Below, one piece after another: positions 37,301 through 50,400 of a DNA stretch of 64,000 nt. This stretch comes from a virus: positions 1-64,000 of IMG/VR virus record IMGVR_UViG_3300043774_000178, one strand, 5' to 3'. The position numbers and the translations under genes were made by a program. How positions within the stretch are numbered: the stretch's first letter is position 1; each line of letters opens with the position of its first letter. The notes beneath the pieces were generated by a model. The model saw nothing but the letters and a program-made list of their open reading frames with translations, had not been told where the DNA came from and ran no database searches.

Positions 37301-38455
37301 CCTAAAGCTAAAGACTTACTTAAACCGGAATCATTTAGAATACCATTAAGTAAAGAAACTAAATCTATTGGTGCTGTTAAAACTATTACAGATACTCAGA
37401 GAGCTGAGATTAAAGGATTTGGTATTACTGATTCTCAAATTGAGCTAATGACTCAAAGAGAAATTGACTTACTTCTAAACCCAGAATTAAGGTCTGAGGT
37501 AATGATTGAAGACTTAAAGAAGAAATATAAAAATGCAGATACAGTTTTAGGAAAAACTATTCAAGAAAGAGTAGATACTATAGTACCAAGAAAAGATAGA
37601 GAAGCATCTATCATTCAAACAGGAAGACCTGTGTCAGAAGAAACAGTTAAGAAACTAAAGAGTCTAGGTTTTACTGATGAGATGATTGGTATAATGAGTG
37701 CAGAAGATATAGAAGAAGCTAAAAAGATCCGTAGAAAAGCAGATGCAAAAACTCTTATAGATAAGTATGCAGAACTTTTACCAAAAGAAGGATCTGAGGG
37801 TGACCAAGCTCCTCCTAAAAATTCTACTAATGCTAATCAGAATGTAGAAGAAAGTGCTGAACTAAGACAGTTTAGAGAAGGCTTAAGAGGACACCTAGCA
37901 AAAATGGATCTTATTGCACTAGATAAGTATGAAGCTGAGACTGTTGCAAACCTTATTAAAAACAAACAGATTACTGCTGAGTTTGCTATCATAGCGTCAG
38001 AAGAAATTCAAGCTAGAAGAGAAGAACTAAAACAAGGTGCACCATCTGAAGTAACTCCAGTTACTATTGAAAAAGGATCTGAATATGCGGTAGAAGTTAC
38101 TATCTTTGAAACAAGAAATCCTAATAATATTTTTGCAAAGCCTGGTGATGTTGTAAGAGTTGTAAGCTCTACTGAAAATAAAGTAGTAGTAAAGAACAGT
38201 AATAACAAACAAAAGACTTTAAGCTTTGAAGAGTTCAATAAAATGCTTATATTAAAAGAGAACGTAATGCAACCTAGTACTGATACAAGTGAAACTTTAA
38301 CTCCAGAAGAATCCTCTATAGTAGACGAATCTAATTCTGCAGCAATGGATCTATTAGATAGTCCAACTAGAATGGCAGAATTACAAAAAGAAGCTGAAGA
38401 TTCTAAAATAGAAGATCTGGAAAAAGATTTCTTAGACAGTATTGATGAATGTTAG
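31307..38455 (+). CDS. Giant virion protein with PD-(D/E)XK nuclease domain (2382 aa)
   Basis: Giant ORF of the set that includes the virion RNA polymerase. Residues about 215-265 are hydrophobic and Gly/Ala-rich (LLTAATGGGAAPAWMASLAN) and could insert in a membrane during ejection. Residues about 1840-1975 form a PD-(D/E)XK nuclease: GEIDLIMVD with D1917, then IVDVKTG with D1931 and K1933, then YELQQTTYSNLL, the order of Cas4/RecB-type nucleases. The rest is helical and charged, with two short related helical units at about 2032 (GFGITDSQIELMTQREIDLL) and 2118 (SLGFTDEMIGIMSAEDIEEA). Its stop lies 4 bases before the best ATG of the polymerase gene. A role in host DNA damage or genome processing is inference. 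Confidence 0.72.
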   Translation: MATNDELFSPLDGLGTGYGKFDAPTPDVTGYTPFEGDRLKDPSINFPQTFFPPAPNIGSLTVPNQQIRTNVTGAPPRKAGPARGASPKDIVTSFNKMIKAQSQANPDNNYYAKIHSYDAGPAGPNFYKRYQAYGQETFDKIGFHPLRNNEAVFTEQTSGWDDFTRMLKHSAWPLFSRGFVSAPKSLFKAFQGDFSADTEDARVYEEAAAIGQSSRGGIGAFTSNLAMNFAYTAGIISEAIIEEAGLGLLTAATGGGAAPAWMASLANKGNQFKNLFRTLSKADNVVDASNIYRKSLKAMDNVDDTRRIWSAQKADKALNSGIGRFFNPVENTANAIMKGIKNEDNLTGLARAYTTGYNTVGGLYRDVRSINMALAEARLEGGMTQNDVYKELYNRYYEKTGRAPSDAEQELMIKQSKDAATTSMMWNTGLIYLSNKVVLDNIVGAGKGITGWTRGKIDDILDLKTGKVIKETEEVVLKSGKKFQKPKYKWEENTFKNKLLNIKKNPVSGTLSFAGTYLKGNIMEAGQEVAQEVIGDATKKYYVSTFKNEHLRTQQYATGLAKSAFDDLFSTSRGWETAASGFFMGMFAGPLNKSVELMSVGYDKYFNPEQYNEYKKVRDEYGKRIVNTLSSVDMNEFFNSRIWNYGVQGSMSDLRLADSEKLQRDAQDQAFITQMNTVLENDMMNHFIENLESYKGLTAEEFEEAFPNVPQGEGAKYIAKLDETIDRAKNLEKKYNFYKERFPDPVSAKDLEGLAPESKEYQNAQLLNEAWKVARYNGIFFSETFENVTKRMSGILDSVASQKLLKNASASDITVLFDPKLLANQADILRDEIDMMSKTEGTRPKDLLERKQKLEALDNYDKAVNTYLSFTMTKEAIAEKFINRAKMQGKELSDEELDSLVESEMSKRSESDQVEAAKQLEIAYKDYLKTLAGQTGDYVFDEQIDDSFIKLIDYYKLSDEAKLMNTYANLLMNPAGYLEQVEKNQEWMSELYNNRKEYYQEMVQEAIKAKESNDLLNFLASRNIYVSLDDFQRFLETGILPDEFYNDTNNTVIKRSNPEYIELARAFIKFNELNKQVIKAQSADETLRETLKNLDEKMMDEIEALEKSEVRNELGPIPTKKKGIGISDVMANVEDGQYADLIYMEGKDETQITVYRDGDVLKYNNKEGEEVNPKLKTKFISGVKYEIKLEPDAAEVEAIKEKYRAIKDLKVEEALAEKEKEQFEEDKFVEITPSTPIEEFPADLYNELYLMFEDYIDKTNIEVQDDEFTDRLANFIRTNSLAAEVIAEYNKNKKLEIATAPTGEVIVPTITTRDGKEVSVDELPEEEVRSYLNSFLSELKVLETKDKLEPQEQNRLYQIKRVADDLQKYVDSLDKTQFTEAQLATIEVLNQIKLKNEQLVRTPNGYIIDDTLHKRVTTEIQKLVSKGYQYTDIGKIRIAFNSTLGKTGLTVDSVDAFINKLREESPKGFSEYTYTELDQELKALAGQPTTAGTQADIERKSNESVKDFIERLFSNNYFSEVDGKQIFSLTQGRWGVVVNINGVQVPFYQSTSGTDTKVTGQWYPFFGDLGNWVIKGNSDDSNIGYGFKAIQNVQKFLNDNIKETDAIALSGIISTDVNQNKESLRSLDESKIKGNEKISLNKEATAKRLADVAGYSLEEGRKTKSDLELFELASKKIFAELAALEPKATENQVDRKAAVIEAGLGRELENIVRDRLRNEGVTQAERNKLTLTQEQSISLATEADYKTLLENNKRKLKEEEAKFEASQKEDFDPTTGEFETGENVAFYQNKIKSIEGIINIKPTAKPQFLTKAELRELVENLVQEKTYEDARIAGNYVDRAIRDFFAGRTPEFNEKYITKEAYDSLFGDSSAVDASGNRTSIGYLELAKQRLEEQGLYLYSEGLVLNDVDAVVAGEIDLIMVDRQGRVFIVDVKTGDATKWGNFNDPKNQYSKKEDYELQQTTYSNLLFNMTGLNSLVSLMPIEITKDKETGKILTASAPKAKDLLKPESFRIPLSKETKSIGAVKTITDTQRAEIKGFGITDSQIELMTQREIDLLLNPELRSEVMIEDLKKKYKNADTVLGKTIQERVDTIVPRKDREASIIQTGRPVSEETVKKLKSLGFTDEMIGIMSAEDIEEAKKIRRKADAKTLIDKYAELLPKEGSEGDQAPPKNSTNANQNVEESAELRQFREGLRGHLAKMDLIALDKYEAETVANLIKNKQITAEFAIIASEEIQARREELKQGAPSEVTPVTIEKGSEYAVEVTIFETRNPNNIFAKPGDVVRVVSSTENKVVVKNSNNKQKTLSFEEFNKMLILKENVMQPSTDTSETLTPEESSIVDESNSAAMDLLDSPTRMAELQKEAEDSKIEDLEKDFLDSIDEC

Positions 38456-38459
38456 TAAT

Positions 38460-41400
38460 ATGAAAATTACCTGTGCACTTTCACCCACTCAATTAGAGAA
38501 GTTATATAAACTTGTTTATAAAAATATAATCACTGCAGTAGAAAAAGGGGATACTACATTTGACCCTAATGTCTATATGCAGGATCTGTTTACTAAGATG
38601 GCTGATAATTCCTCAGAGGATAATGCCGCCAAGTTTATTCAACAGGTACCCATACTTTTAGTATCAATACAAGCTACTCCTAAAGTATTTAGAAGTGGTA
38701 TAAAGTTTCCTGAAGGCACAGACTTAAGAGAATTAGATTCTAGATATACTAATTCTGAAACAGGTATAGGTGAAATACTTAAAGACTTTGGATCATCAAA
38801 CATTAATGATCTTAGATCAAAGGTTCAAATGAATGCAAGGACTCAGTTTGATCCTACAGAAAGAGATCTTGAAGAACAAGAGATTCCAAGTGCACCAAGA
38901 CTAACATCATTCAACCCTAATACAGGAACCCTAATTGAGTTTCAACCTGTAAAGCCTGGTAAGAAAGCAGAAGATGTTCTGTTCCAAGAATCTATAAATG
39001 AAAATAGAACTACTATTTATACTACTATAAATAGATTAAGAGATGCTGTTGATCCTACTACACAACTAGTAAAAGATTTAGTATATCAAAATAGAACACT
39101 TAGATTAAAAGCAGTTCCTCTTGAAACTATTGACAGAGATTTACTTGATCAGACTACTTTAAAAGCAATTGAAAGATCACAAGTACTAAGAGCTGATAAA
39201 AAAACTCAAGCTGGTGTAGTTCAAACAGATAGTATGGTAGCATTAGTTGTTATTGATGCTGAAACAGGAGATTTTGTAAAGTTTGATGAGACCGGTGACA
39301 TAACAGATAATGTTGAAGGTAAGATAGTATATCAGTTCTTAAGACCTATAGCAAAGGATTCTAATGGAAAATATGTTGTTACTGATTTCTTTGCAAAAGA
39401 AAGAAGAATAGCTAAGCCTGACCTAGTTGCAACTAAGACATACTTTCCTGAAATGGGTATATCTTATGAGGAGTATCTTAAGCAAGTAGATAAAGAACAG
39501 CAAGAAGACTTTAAAAAAATAGAAGAACTTAGAAAAAAAGTTTTATCTGGAGAAGATATAGAACTTTCTATAATAAGTGTTACTGATGGTATTGCTCCTT
39601 CAGAAACTGGTATAAGACTTACTATACAAAAAATTAACGATAACTATTATGGTGATCTTAATTGGGAATCTATATTTAAAACAACAAGGATATTAAACAA
39701 GAAAGAAAAGGGATTAGGAGAAGGTGTTGCTGTTGTAGAAATAAAAGGTAAAGAATACGCAATAGATAGAAAAGACATACCTAATGATAAGGCAGAAGAA
39801 ATATCTTATGTATTAACAAATCCTAATATTCCTTTTGAAACAAGACTATCATTTTATCATCAGTTCTTTGGAGATAAGATATCACCTTCAGCTGTAAGTC
39901 ATAAGATAACTTATGATGTAGATACTAAAGAATTTAAGATCTTCATATATAATGAAACTTATGCTCAAAATAAAAACAGAAAAGAACCTAGAGGAATTGA
40001 TATATCGGATGCAGCATTAAAGAAAGCATCACCTGAGTTTTTAGAAAAATTAAGATATAATATAGAACAAAGATTAAAAAAAGGTAAGTCATCTGTTTCA
40101 GGAACAATGTATGCTGCTAAGATGAGTTATGTATCTGATTTATTTAAAGGTAATAAAGCATTCTTTACTTATGATATAAACACTCAGGAGTTTACACCAA
40201 CTAACTATACTAAGTTTATTACATCTCTTAACCCAGAAATTACTACAGCTCTGGAAGGAACTGAGAACTTTAATGCATCTATAGTATTTAACATGCCCTC
40301 ATCTATTGAGAGTAAGATTGAACAGACTAATAAAAATTTAAAAGCAGAAAAAGAAGATCCTGAATTAAGTGTAAAAGAAAACAAAGATGATTTAGTATCT
40401 TATCTTAAGACTGTTGGTGATGCTGAAACAGCATTAGTAGATACTCTTAATATTACAGAAAGTAAAAGTGGTAGCACTCTAACTTTTACATCTCCTTCTA
40501 ATGGATCTGAAATAACTGTAGGACTAGATCCAAAAGCTATTGATGAAAATTTAATACCTGAAAAAGAAGGTATAATTACATTAGGATTAGCTACAGTTGA
40601 AACAGATGACATATATGTAGAAGATGCAATAGAGGTTTTTCACAATGGTCAATTAATTGGATACGTTAGAGAAACTAGTACTCCTCAAGAAAGAGTAGAA
40701 AGAGAAAAATTTTACAAAGACAAAAAGAAAGAAATTCTAGCTCAGAGATTAGCAGAGCAAAATCAAATTCTTAACCCTACAAATGTTACTCAACCATCTG
40801 ATACAAAACAGAAGCCAGGTAAGAAAACAAAAATAGATCCTAGTAAATTCTCAGGTTTAAATAGAAGTAACTTACTAGATAATGGTGTCACTCAAGAGCA
40901 GATTACTGCTGCAGAGAAATGGTGGTCTTCACATCCACTAAATAAAGTTATTGGATTAGAGCACCTTACTAACATTGTTAATTCAAATGCTTTTGCAAGA
41001 TTTACTTCTTCTGCGCAGAAACTAACTGACCCTTCTTTACTAGGTAAAATAACTTTTTATAAAGGTGGTAGTTTAGTAGATATCTATCATGAAGCATGGC
41101 ATGCATTCTCTCAATTATATTTAACTAGAGATGAGAAGATAAAACTCTATGAGGAAGTAAGAAGAGCTACTCCAAAACTTGCTGATGCAAGCCAACGAGA
41201 AATAGAAGAAGAACTTGCAGAAGACTTTAGAACTTATGCTAAAAATCAAAAGGTAAAGAAAGACTCTCCTGTAAGAAACTCTTTGTTTAGAAAAATACTA
41301 AACTTTATAAGATCCTTTTTTGGAAAGAATCCTGCTAGTCAAGAAGTATCTAATAATCTATCTGATAATACAGTAGTAAAAGAACTGTATGATAAACTAT

Positions 41401-44400
41401 TTTTTGCTAATCAAAATCCTAGTTTATTAAATGACTATACTCCTCTTATTGACAATGTCATGTTTGACTCGCTAAATAGAGGTCCTCAGAGAGTAGATAA
41501 TAGAAAAGAACAAGCTTTGAGTAAAGCAGATGCAGATAAAGCAGTAGAAAGCTTAGATTCTATATTATCTGACTATATAGATGAGATCCATGACGTAAGA
41601 AAAAGTCAAGGAGATGCAAACTTAAAGTCTGGTAGTATTGCATTACTTTCAAGTCAAGTTGGTGAAGATGGTATAACTAATAAAGAAAGACTTTATGATT
41701 ATGCTAAATCAGAGTTTCAAGACAAACTCGAATATTGGCAAGATCAGCTAGGTGAAATATCTGGAGCTAACTTTAACAAGTTAAATTCTGTAGAAGAAAT
41801 AGAAAGAAATGCTATAGGTATAATTAGAAGTGAAAAAGGAAAACACAAATACTTTTTCTTAACTTCTCAAGTAGAAAATTTTGATAACCTAATACCTGAG
41901 TTAAAACGAGGTCAGAGAGTAAAAGGACAAGCATACTATAATATAAATGTAGTATCAGACTTCTATTCACATAAAAATATAAAAGTAGGTGACAGACCAA
42001 TAACTATTGCACTTGTATCAGATGTAAGAGATGCTGAGATACAATATGATAACTACATAAAAGGTGGAAATCAGGACGTTACTATTTTTGAGCAAAAAAA
42101 TCAACCGAACTTAGTACCTCTAACTCCTGAGCAACAAGCTATACAAAACAAAGTAAGATTGCTTGAGAAAGTTTTAGAGAACTGGGGTGATGCAAATACT
42201 GGTTTTGTAAAATATCATATGGAGAATAGTGACTTTGATATTATCAAAGAAACATTTGTTGAAGTAGAATATGATGAGGCTGGTGTAGAAGTAGATGAAA
42301 CAAGTCCTGAAGATGGTAAAGGTTCTGATGATACCTTCAATGATAAGACAGGTAAAGTATCATTAGAGAAACTAGCAAACAAAGAAACTGTATACCTACT
42401 AAAAAGTCTTTTTAAGATTGATAGAAAGACTGGTGAAACAATAGAAGATTCACTTGGATTTAAACAACGTGCAGACTATAGAGAAGTATGGAATGCAGTT
42501 GTAAGAGCAATGGGTGGAGAAAAGAATAGAGTTAAAGCTTATGAAAAACTAAAAAAAGCAGTATCTCATACTCCTGAATTAAAACAACTTATAGAGAAGA
42601 AGTTTCCTATGCCAGAGGGTATTACAAACCCATATGAGTTTAACATAAGCTCTTCATTCTGGCAAACATTCTCAAGACCAAGAGTACCTTATTTGCAGCT
42701 TACTGCATATATGAATGTAGAAAAAGTTTATGATCCTATATCAGGTTCAGAAACTTCAAAAGTTAGATCAGTAAACACTGAAGTTACTACAGCTTCTGTT
42801 GAGGTAAGTTCTACATTAAGAAAGTTTGAGACTAAATTTAAGACTGATCTTAATAATCCATATGTTACAAGAACAGCAAGTAATGAAACTCTATTAAAAG
42901 TACAGGAGGTAGCTAAAGCTTTTGCAAATAAGAAAACAGCAGATCTTAATGTTGCTGACTCATTTAATTTTGCAAGAGCTATAGGTTTCTATGTTGATGA
43001 TTTACTATCTATAAAGAAAGAACTTAAAGATAATCCGGGTCAATATGGGTTGCAATATATCTATGATGTTGTAAAAGGGTTTGCTGCAATAGAAGCTAAA
43101 GGTGCAGAAGCTACAGTAGAACAATCTAAGAAGTTATTAGAATTCAAAAGAAATCCTGTACAAGTATTATCTAGTGAGATTCCTAAAGGTATACTAGGAG
43201 ATAAGTCTGTTAACATGAGTACTAATGTTGATAGATTAGCTAAGCTACAAATTAACCTTGGTGTAGATTCTTCTAACTATTCAGTGTTTAGTGCTGATAG
43301 AAATAAGGTATTTGAGTTTATCAATGACCACTCTATAAGTAGAATGGTTGATGCTATAAATGATGTAAATAAGTTAACTGAGCTTTGGACAGAGTCAGAG
43401 TATAAGTACATGAGCTACTTGGATTGGAACAAAAATACATTTACTCAAAAGTCACAAATACTTAAAAGTCTATTTGATTTTACTGATCCAGAATTTGAGA
43501 AAAGAGAAGGTAAGTCACTCAAGTTATTTAATGACTCTGGTACTCAAGCTGTTATAAATGAAAATGGTAGGACTGAGTTTTTTACAGGAACTAATACTAC
43601 TTCACAAGATATCAATGGTAAGTTCATTCAAGAACTACACATGATGTTAAAAGGTGGTGTCCAAGAGTTTATTAGACACGCATCAAAGAAAACAGCACAA
43701 GGTGTAAAGGTAGATGGTGGAATAATAGGTGGTATTGAAAAAGGTATAGACCCTAATCTATATGTAGATATATCTATGTTCAAACCTGATGGTGCAGGTG
43801 TAAGCTATGCATTCAATCAAATACTATTACCATATATTACTGTAGAGTTTGATAGGATACAAAAGTTTAAAGCTAACAAAGAGAAGTATCTTAACTTCCT
43901 CGGATATAATAATAGAGTTGGTGGTACTAAAGAAAATCCTATTTATGCAGGAGAAGTATTCACAGCTTTTGATAATGTTATTACTGATAGTGTAAAACAA
44001 AAGTTGTATAATCTACCACTAGGTACAGATCTTAATGCGTACTTAAGAAGTAATCCTTCACTGAGATTAGAACTACAAAGAGATGTTGAACAGTACTTTA
44101 AAGAACAGACTCTTGATAATATCAGCATGCTTGAAGAGAACAAGTTTATAGACAGCTCTCTCTTTGATAAGTTAGGTATGCCTGCCCCTGTTAATGAAAC
44201 TCGTGAACAAAAACTAACAAGAGAAAAAGAGGCTGAAGCTTTGCTTGTAAAAGCATATACATACAACTCCTGGATACATAACTTTGAGACAATACATCTT
44301 TTCTATGGTGATATGGCTCAGTACAATCACATAAAAGAAGAGTTGCATAAGAGAAATACAGGATCTACTTCAGGTGGTATTAAGTTCTTATCAGATAAGC

Positions 44401-47400
44401 CTGCTCAAGACTTTATCAATAATAGTTTTAATCTTAAAACTTACGGTGCAAAGCTTGCTAAAGATTTAAAAGATGATAACTATAACTCTTTCTTCTTTGA
44501 CGGTACTTTAAACTCAGCAGTAATTCAGGATATAGAAAGAGAATCCGTTTACTTAACTGAGATAGAAGAAGCATTAAGAGAAGACTATACTGAGAGTCTT
44601 AAAAAGTTTAATTATACTGACAAGCAAGTTAAAGAAATAGTAGATAAGAGAATTAAGGAAGAGATAAAAGCATACAAGAAAATGACTGAAGGTGATGGTG
44701 CTGGATACATTACTCTTGATGCATATAGAACTCTTAAGAAATTATCTAATGAGTGGACTGATGATGTTCAGGAAAAGATTTATCAAGACATCATTAATGG
44801 AAGACCGGTTAAAGCAAAAGATATAAAAGAATTCTTCCCTGTATACAAACTTCAGTATTTTGGAAATATAGATACAGGAAAAGATAATCTTCCTGTTACA
44901 GCAATGCATAAGTTTGCACTTACTCCTTTGATACCAAGTGTATTTAAAGGTACAGAGTTAGAGAAGATGCATAAAGAAATGTTGAGAAACAATGTTCAGT
45001 ATGTAACATTCCAATCTGGTTCTAAAGTATCTGGTGTAACAAGCAATGGTAAAGTTGATGATATCTATGCAGACAGTGAGAGAAAGACTCTAAAAGATAA
45101 AATGGAGTTCACTCCTAACAAAATCTATTTAGAATATCTTAAAGATGTAACTAAAGTACCTAATAAGTTTAAAGAAACAATTACATATCCTACTCAGCTT
45201 AGAGGACTTCTTTTAGATGGTATCTATAATGAAGGAAACATAATTGATAAAGTATTTACAGAACCTGCAAATCAGTATAAGAATGCAGTTGATGGTTATT
45301 CAGAGTTGCTTAAGATTGAGTTGCTCAATGAAATAGGATATGAGTACGATGAGAAAACAGGTAAGTACACAGGGAATCTTCAGGACTTCCTTGAAATGGT
45401 TCAGAAAGAGTTAGAGAAAAGAGATCTTCCTGAACAACTTGTTAAGTTCGTAGGAGTAAATTTGGACAAGAGTCTAAGAACAGACTTATCTCTACACTTA
45501 GAAGCAGATACAATAGAAAAGATTCTTTTATCTGTAGTTCAGAAAAGACTTATTAAGCAGAAAGTAAAAGGAGAAGCTTTTGTACAGATACCTAGCTCTA
45601 TGACTAATGGGGGTTGGGGAAGTAAATTTAAGCTAGGTACAGTAGAGGACAGAAAGAAATTTATGGGTTCCAATACTCTTCCTTTCTATAAAAGAAATAA
45701 AGGAGGAAAGACATCTGCTATGAAAGTAGCTGTGGCTTTGCAAGGTGACTTTGAAAATTTACTTAAGCTTAAATATAATGATGAGGTAATAGGTGATATC
45801 AATACTCTAAATGAGGCAATTAAGGATGATGCTTGGTTAGAAAAACATAGAGAAGCTATAACACTTGCTGGAGCACGTATTCCTATTCAGAACCTTAACT
45901 CAATGGAATTTGCAGAGGTCTATCACTTCTTAGATCCTACTGCAGGTAACATGATTATAGTACCTACTGAGATTGTAGCTAAAGCAGGATCTGACTTTGA
46001 CGTTGATAAAATCTTCTTTAGTTTACCACACATTGATAAGAAAGGTAGATTTATTAAGACTAAGCTGACTAACCAAGAGTTAGAAGCTAAAATAAAAGCT
46101 GCAAAGAAACCTAAAGAAAAAGCTGCAGTTAAAGCTTTGATTAAAGAACAGAAACAAGCTTTAGAAAATAACCTCATAAGTACAACAAGAGGTATCCTAG
46201 AAGTAGATAAAAACTATTCAAACCTTGTAAGACCTAATGCTACATATCTAATGCAGGATATGGTAGAGTCCTTAGAAGATTATGTAGTTGACTACAGTAG
46301 GTATAATACTATGCACGATGAGGGTATAAGAATGTTTACTGATAATGACGGTAAACAGAAAAGAGTTATTAGTCCAACAAGAACACTTGAAGCTAGATAT
46401 AATTTACAGAAGCATCAGGTAAACATGGTAGGTAAAGATACTCTTGGTATTGTAGCTCTTGAAAACAAACAGCATCCTATTTGGAAATCTATAATGGCTA
46501 AGATGCCTCTTTTTTACAAAGAAGCAGTTTGGAGTAATGGATTAGGTAAGTATGTTGAAATACCTGAGATAGACAAGTTTATGTATCTCAGAATGAATCA
46601 TAATAAGATAGGTGATAATATCTCTATGTCATCCATGTATTCAAAAGATGGAGACAGAATATCAGATCTTATATCTCATATGATGAATGGTCTTTTAGAT
46701 GTAGAAAAAGATCCTTGGGTATTCTTTATTCAAGCTAACTTAGAACAGATACCTGTAATTAACTATTTACTTCAAGCAGGTGTACCTAAAAAAGAAGCAA
46801 TATACTTTGCTGCTCAACCTGCAGTAAGAGAGTATGCTAAAGTACAGAGAAACCTTAAGAGTACATTCTCTGCATTCAATAGTGCAACACCTATCAATGA
46901 AGCAATGATAGCAGCACAAGCTGCAAAAATTGTATTTGAAAATAATTTTGGTAATAGCTCTTTAGGTGAACAAGCTAGAGATGAGCGTCTTGGTCAAGTA
47001 TTTGACAAGTTTAAAAACAAAGATGTTTATATAACTTATGGTGTAAAAGGTACAAGTGAAGTTTATGAGGGTCCTCTTAAAGGTTTTGAAGACTTTTATT
47101 TTACATATAATGTAGCTAATAAAGTTCCAATTTTTATTAAAGGTATCAATGAAGCAAAAACAGGAAGAATATTATTTCAGCCTTCAGTAAATCCTGTAGC
47201 ATCAAGTAACATTTACTATAGTTCAAAAATTGTAAATGGTGCAAAAAACTTTACAGAAGAAGAGTTATATGATAATATTAAGAATAACAGATTTGATCTA
47301 GGATCATTCTTACATTTCTTAGAAATTGAGCAACAAATAAAAGGTATCCAAGCTGTTAAAAGACAAGCTAATCCAGATACTAAACTTGTAAAAACTGCAT

Positions 47401-50400
47401 ATCAAATTAACAAGCAAGAACTTGCATATGAGAATGTAGTTGATTCTTCTAAAGTAGATAATGATTTACCAGTAGCTATTAGGGAAAGATCTATCTTAAG
47501 CTCATTCTATGCTAGTAAACTAACAAAAGATTTAGTAACTCCTGTATTTCCTTTAAGATTAAATAATGAGATAAATGACTTTATCACAAATAGATTAAAT
47601 TTTGGAAGTCAGAGAATCAAGAAAAGATTTGGTGCAGGAGTAGATGGTCAAGAGAAGTTTACATCTAGCTTTAACAATGGTGTAGTTAATTATATATTCC
47701 AGAACTATCTTTCTAACTATATAGATAATAGTGGTAAAGCTACAGTTCTCCCAACTGTTTATAGGGAGATGACAGTAATCAGTGCTCCATTTAAAGAAGG
47801 AGACAATGAGTACTTTATACATGTAGACAAAGCAAATAAAACTATTAACGTAGACCTTGAGGAGTTAAAAGATATCTATGATAATGGTTTATACTTAAGA
47901 AGCAATAGAGAAGAAGGTAGCTACAATGATATAGGTTTATATAGCTTTATTGATGCTAACAATCCTTTTGATACATTTGAGTCCTTTGTACGATACACTA
48001 TTGAAGAAGCACACCTTAGAAGCATATATACTCCTGAGAGTCTTAAGGGTAATAAAACTTATGAAAGATATGAGAAAATAGTTAAGAGAGGTCTTAAAGA
48101 TGCAAAGCAATCAGAAATAGATGCTAAAGCATTTAATGCATATATAGCACAGAGAGCATTACTAAATGTTTACAATCCTAATGCTATAATGAAAACAGAT
48201 CTCTTCTCATACTCAGATCAAATCATGAGTGTAATAGAAGACTATCAAGGAACATCTCTCATGGATACGTATCCTATACTAAATCAATTTGAGATAGCAC
48301 AGTTCCCAGCAAAAAGAGGAGTTAAACTTATTACACTAAAAGATAAGAGTTTAGCAGAAGGTGATGTAGCATTTGGATACTATCAACAACTAAGACAACT
48401 TGGTGATATAAATATCAGAAAAGTAAATGACCCAGTAGAGAACAAAAGAATCAGTGATCTATTTAAGGTCTTTACTAATATGATGATATATCAACATGGT
48501 ATAGGATATAGTCCATATGGATTCCCTAAAGTACTAGACCCGGACCCATTTGTAGAAGTAATGAGAAATGCCAGTGCTAGATTTATGCAGGGTAATCTAA
48601 ACAATGATACTTTATCTAGTATATATGAAACAGTAGTATCTGATAGTCCATTACAAAAAGACTTTAGAAACTATGTAAAAACTGTTGAAGAGTTTAATAA
48701 AGGTGTTAAAGAAATAGATAACAGTTCTGAAAACCCAGAAGAGATAGAAGGAGAAAGTGAAGGTACATCTACTCAACCAACAGCCCAACCTGCTACAGGA
48801 GGAACAATTAGTTCCACTATATATGAACTTAATCCTAATATTACAGAAAAAGAAATTAAGAAGATATATAACAACTATGTTGCTCTAATGAATCTTAGGA
48901 GAGAAGGTAAACAGATAAGTTATAAAACTTTTAAAAGTCTTCTGGACTCTTACCAAGTATATAAATATAAAGACACTTATATATTTGGACAGTATGATAA
49001 TAAGAATGCGGTGTTTATTACAAGGATGAATAGTTCTCCAACTAGTAAAGAATTGCTAGCAGAAGCTATACCAAATCTTGTAAGTAAGGGATTAGACTTT
49101 ATGTCTTTTGTACCTAAAGATTATGCAGAAAAATTAGTAAGAAGTGGATATACATCTTCTACTGACTCATATTCTTATAATTTCAAGGGAGAAAAGATGC
49201 AAAAGTTTGCTGTAGCATCCAATCCTTTAATCTTCCAAAAAGTATTTAACAAGAAGTTTGATGAAGTAACTGCAGAAGAAATAGAAGATTATGCTGACTC
49301 AGTTGAGTTAAAGTATAAACCGGTTGAAATAAATGCTGATCTTATACAACAAGCAGGTAATGATCTTTCTAAAGTCTTAGAAACTTATCTTGGACAATTT
49401 GGAATACGTGTTGATGACATAAATGTTATAAAGGATAAACTAAAAGTTGATGAATTAGGTTTTGCAGATATACTATCTAAAGTTGCATATGTAAAAGATA
49501 AAAAAGATTTACCACCAATAGCTGGAGAATTCATTGCTTACATGATGCAGTATAATCCTTTAGTTCAGAGTATTGTAAATGATCTGATTCAGACTAATGC
49601 TATACTTATACCTAAAGACAGTTATACATTTAACGAGCAAGGGAATAAAGTTTATAACTATAAGTCTCTTGATAAAACAGAGTTCTTTAAATACATAGGT
49701 AAGTTAATCTCAGAAGATCTACAAAACAAACTTGAGGGTAACTATAATAAGTCTCTAGTACAGAAAATCAAAGACTTGATAAAAACATTCTTTGACTACA
49801 TTAATAGAACTCATATTGATAGGATAAATACTAATGTAGGTATCATATCAAATAACATCCTTCAACAGAACAAGAAGTTGATCACTTCATCTTTATATAA
49901 ACCTGGAGCATTTGGGCAACCAACTCAACAGGTAGATATTGAGTTTGCATTAAAACAAGATCAATTTGGAGCATCTATTATATACTCTTTAGCAAATGAA
50001 GGATTCATACTTACAGGAAGTACTGCACTATCAGAACAAGGTACAATCCTAAGACCTGATGAGAATCCTCTCCATGATATTGATTGGGTAAGTCCATTTA
50101 ATAGAAAGGAAACTGAAGAGAAGTTCTTAAAAGTATATCCAGATGCTGTTAAAGTAAGAGACATATATGGGGAAGGTTATATAACTGATAGCTATCTTAT
50201 TGCACCTGAAGGACACTCAATAGCTAATTATAAAGCTGATAACTTTAACGGTAAAATAATTATGAATTCCTATGATGTACTAGATAGTAGTGGTGCTGTA
50301 GTAGGTACATACCGACTACAGAAACAAGAGAATAATAATCAAATGGAAGAAGTTGTTACAGGTGTAGAAGGTAAAGTTATTGACTTCTTTAGTTATGAAA

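Noticed and set aside
38442-38459. Starts at TTG 38442 or ATG 38445 for the RNA polymerase gene
   Set aside because: They lie inside the end of the upstream gene. ATG at 38460 follows its stop by 4 bases and begins the conserved-looking MKITCALSPTQLEKLYKL. The ATG at 38445 cannot be fully excluded.
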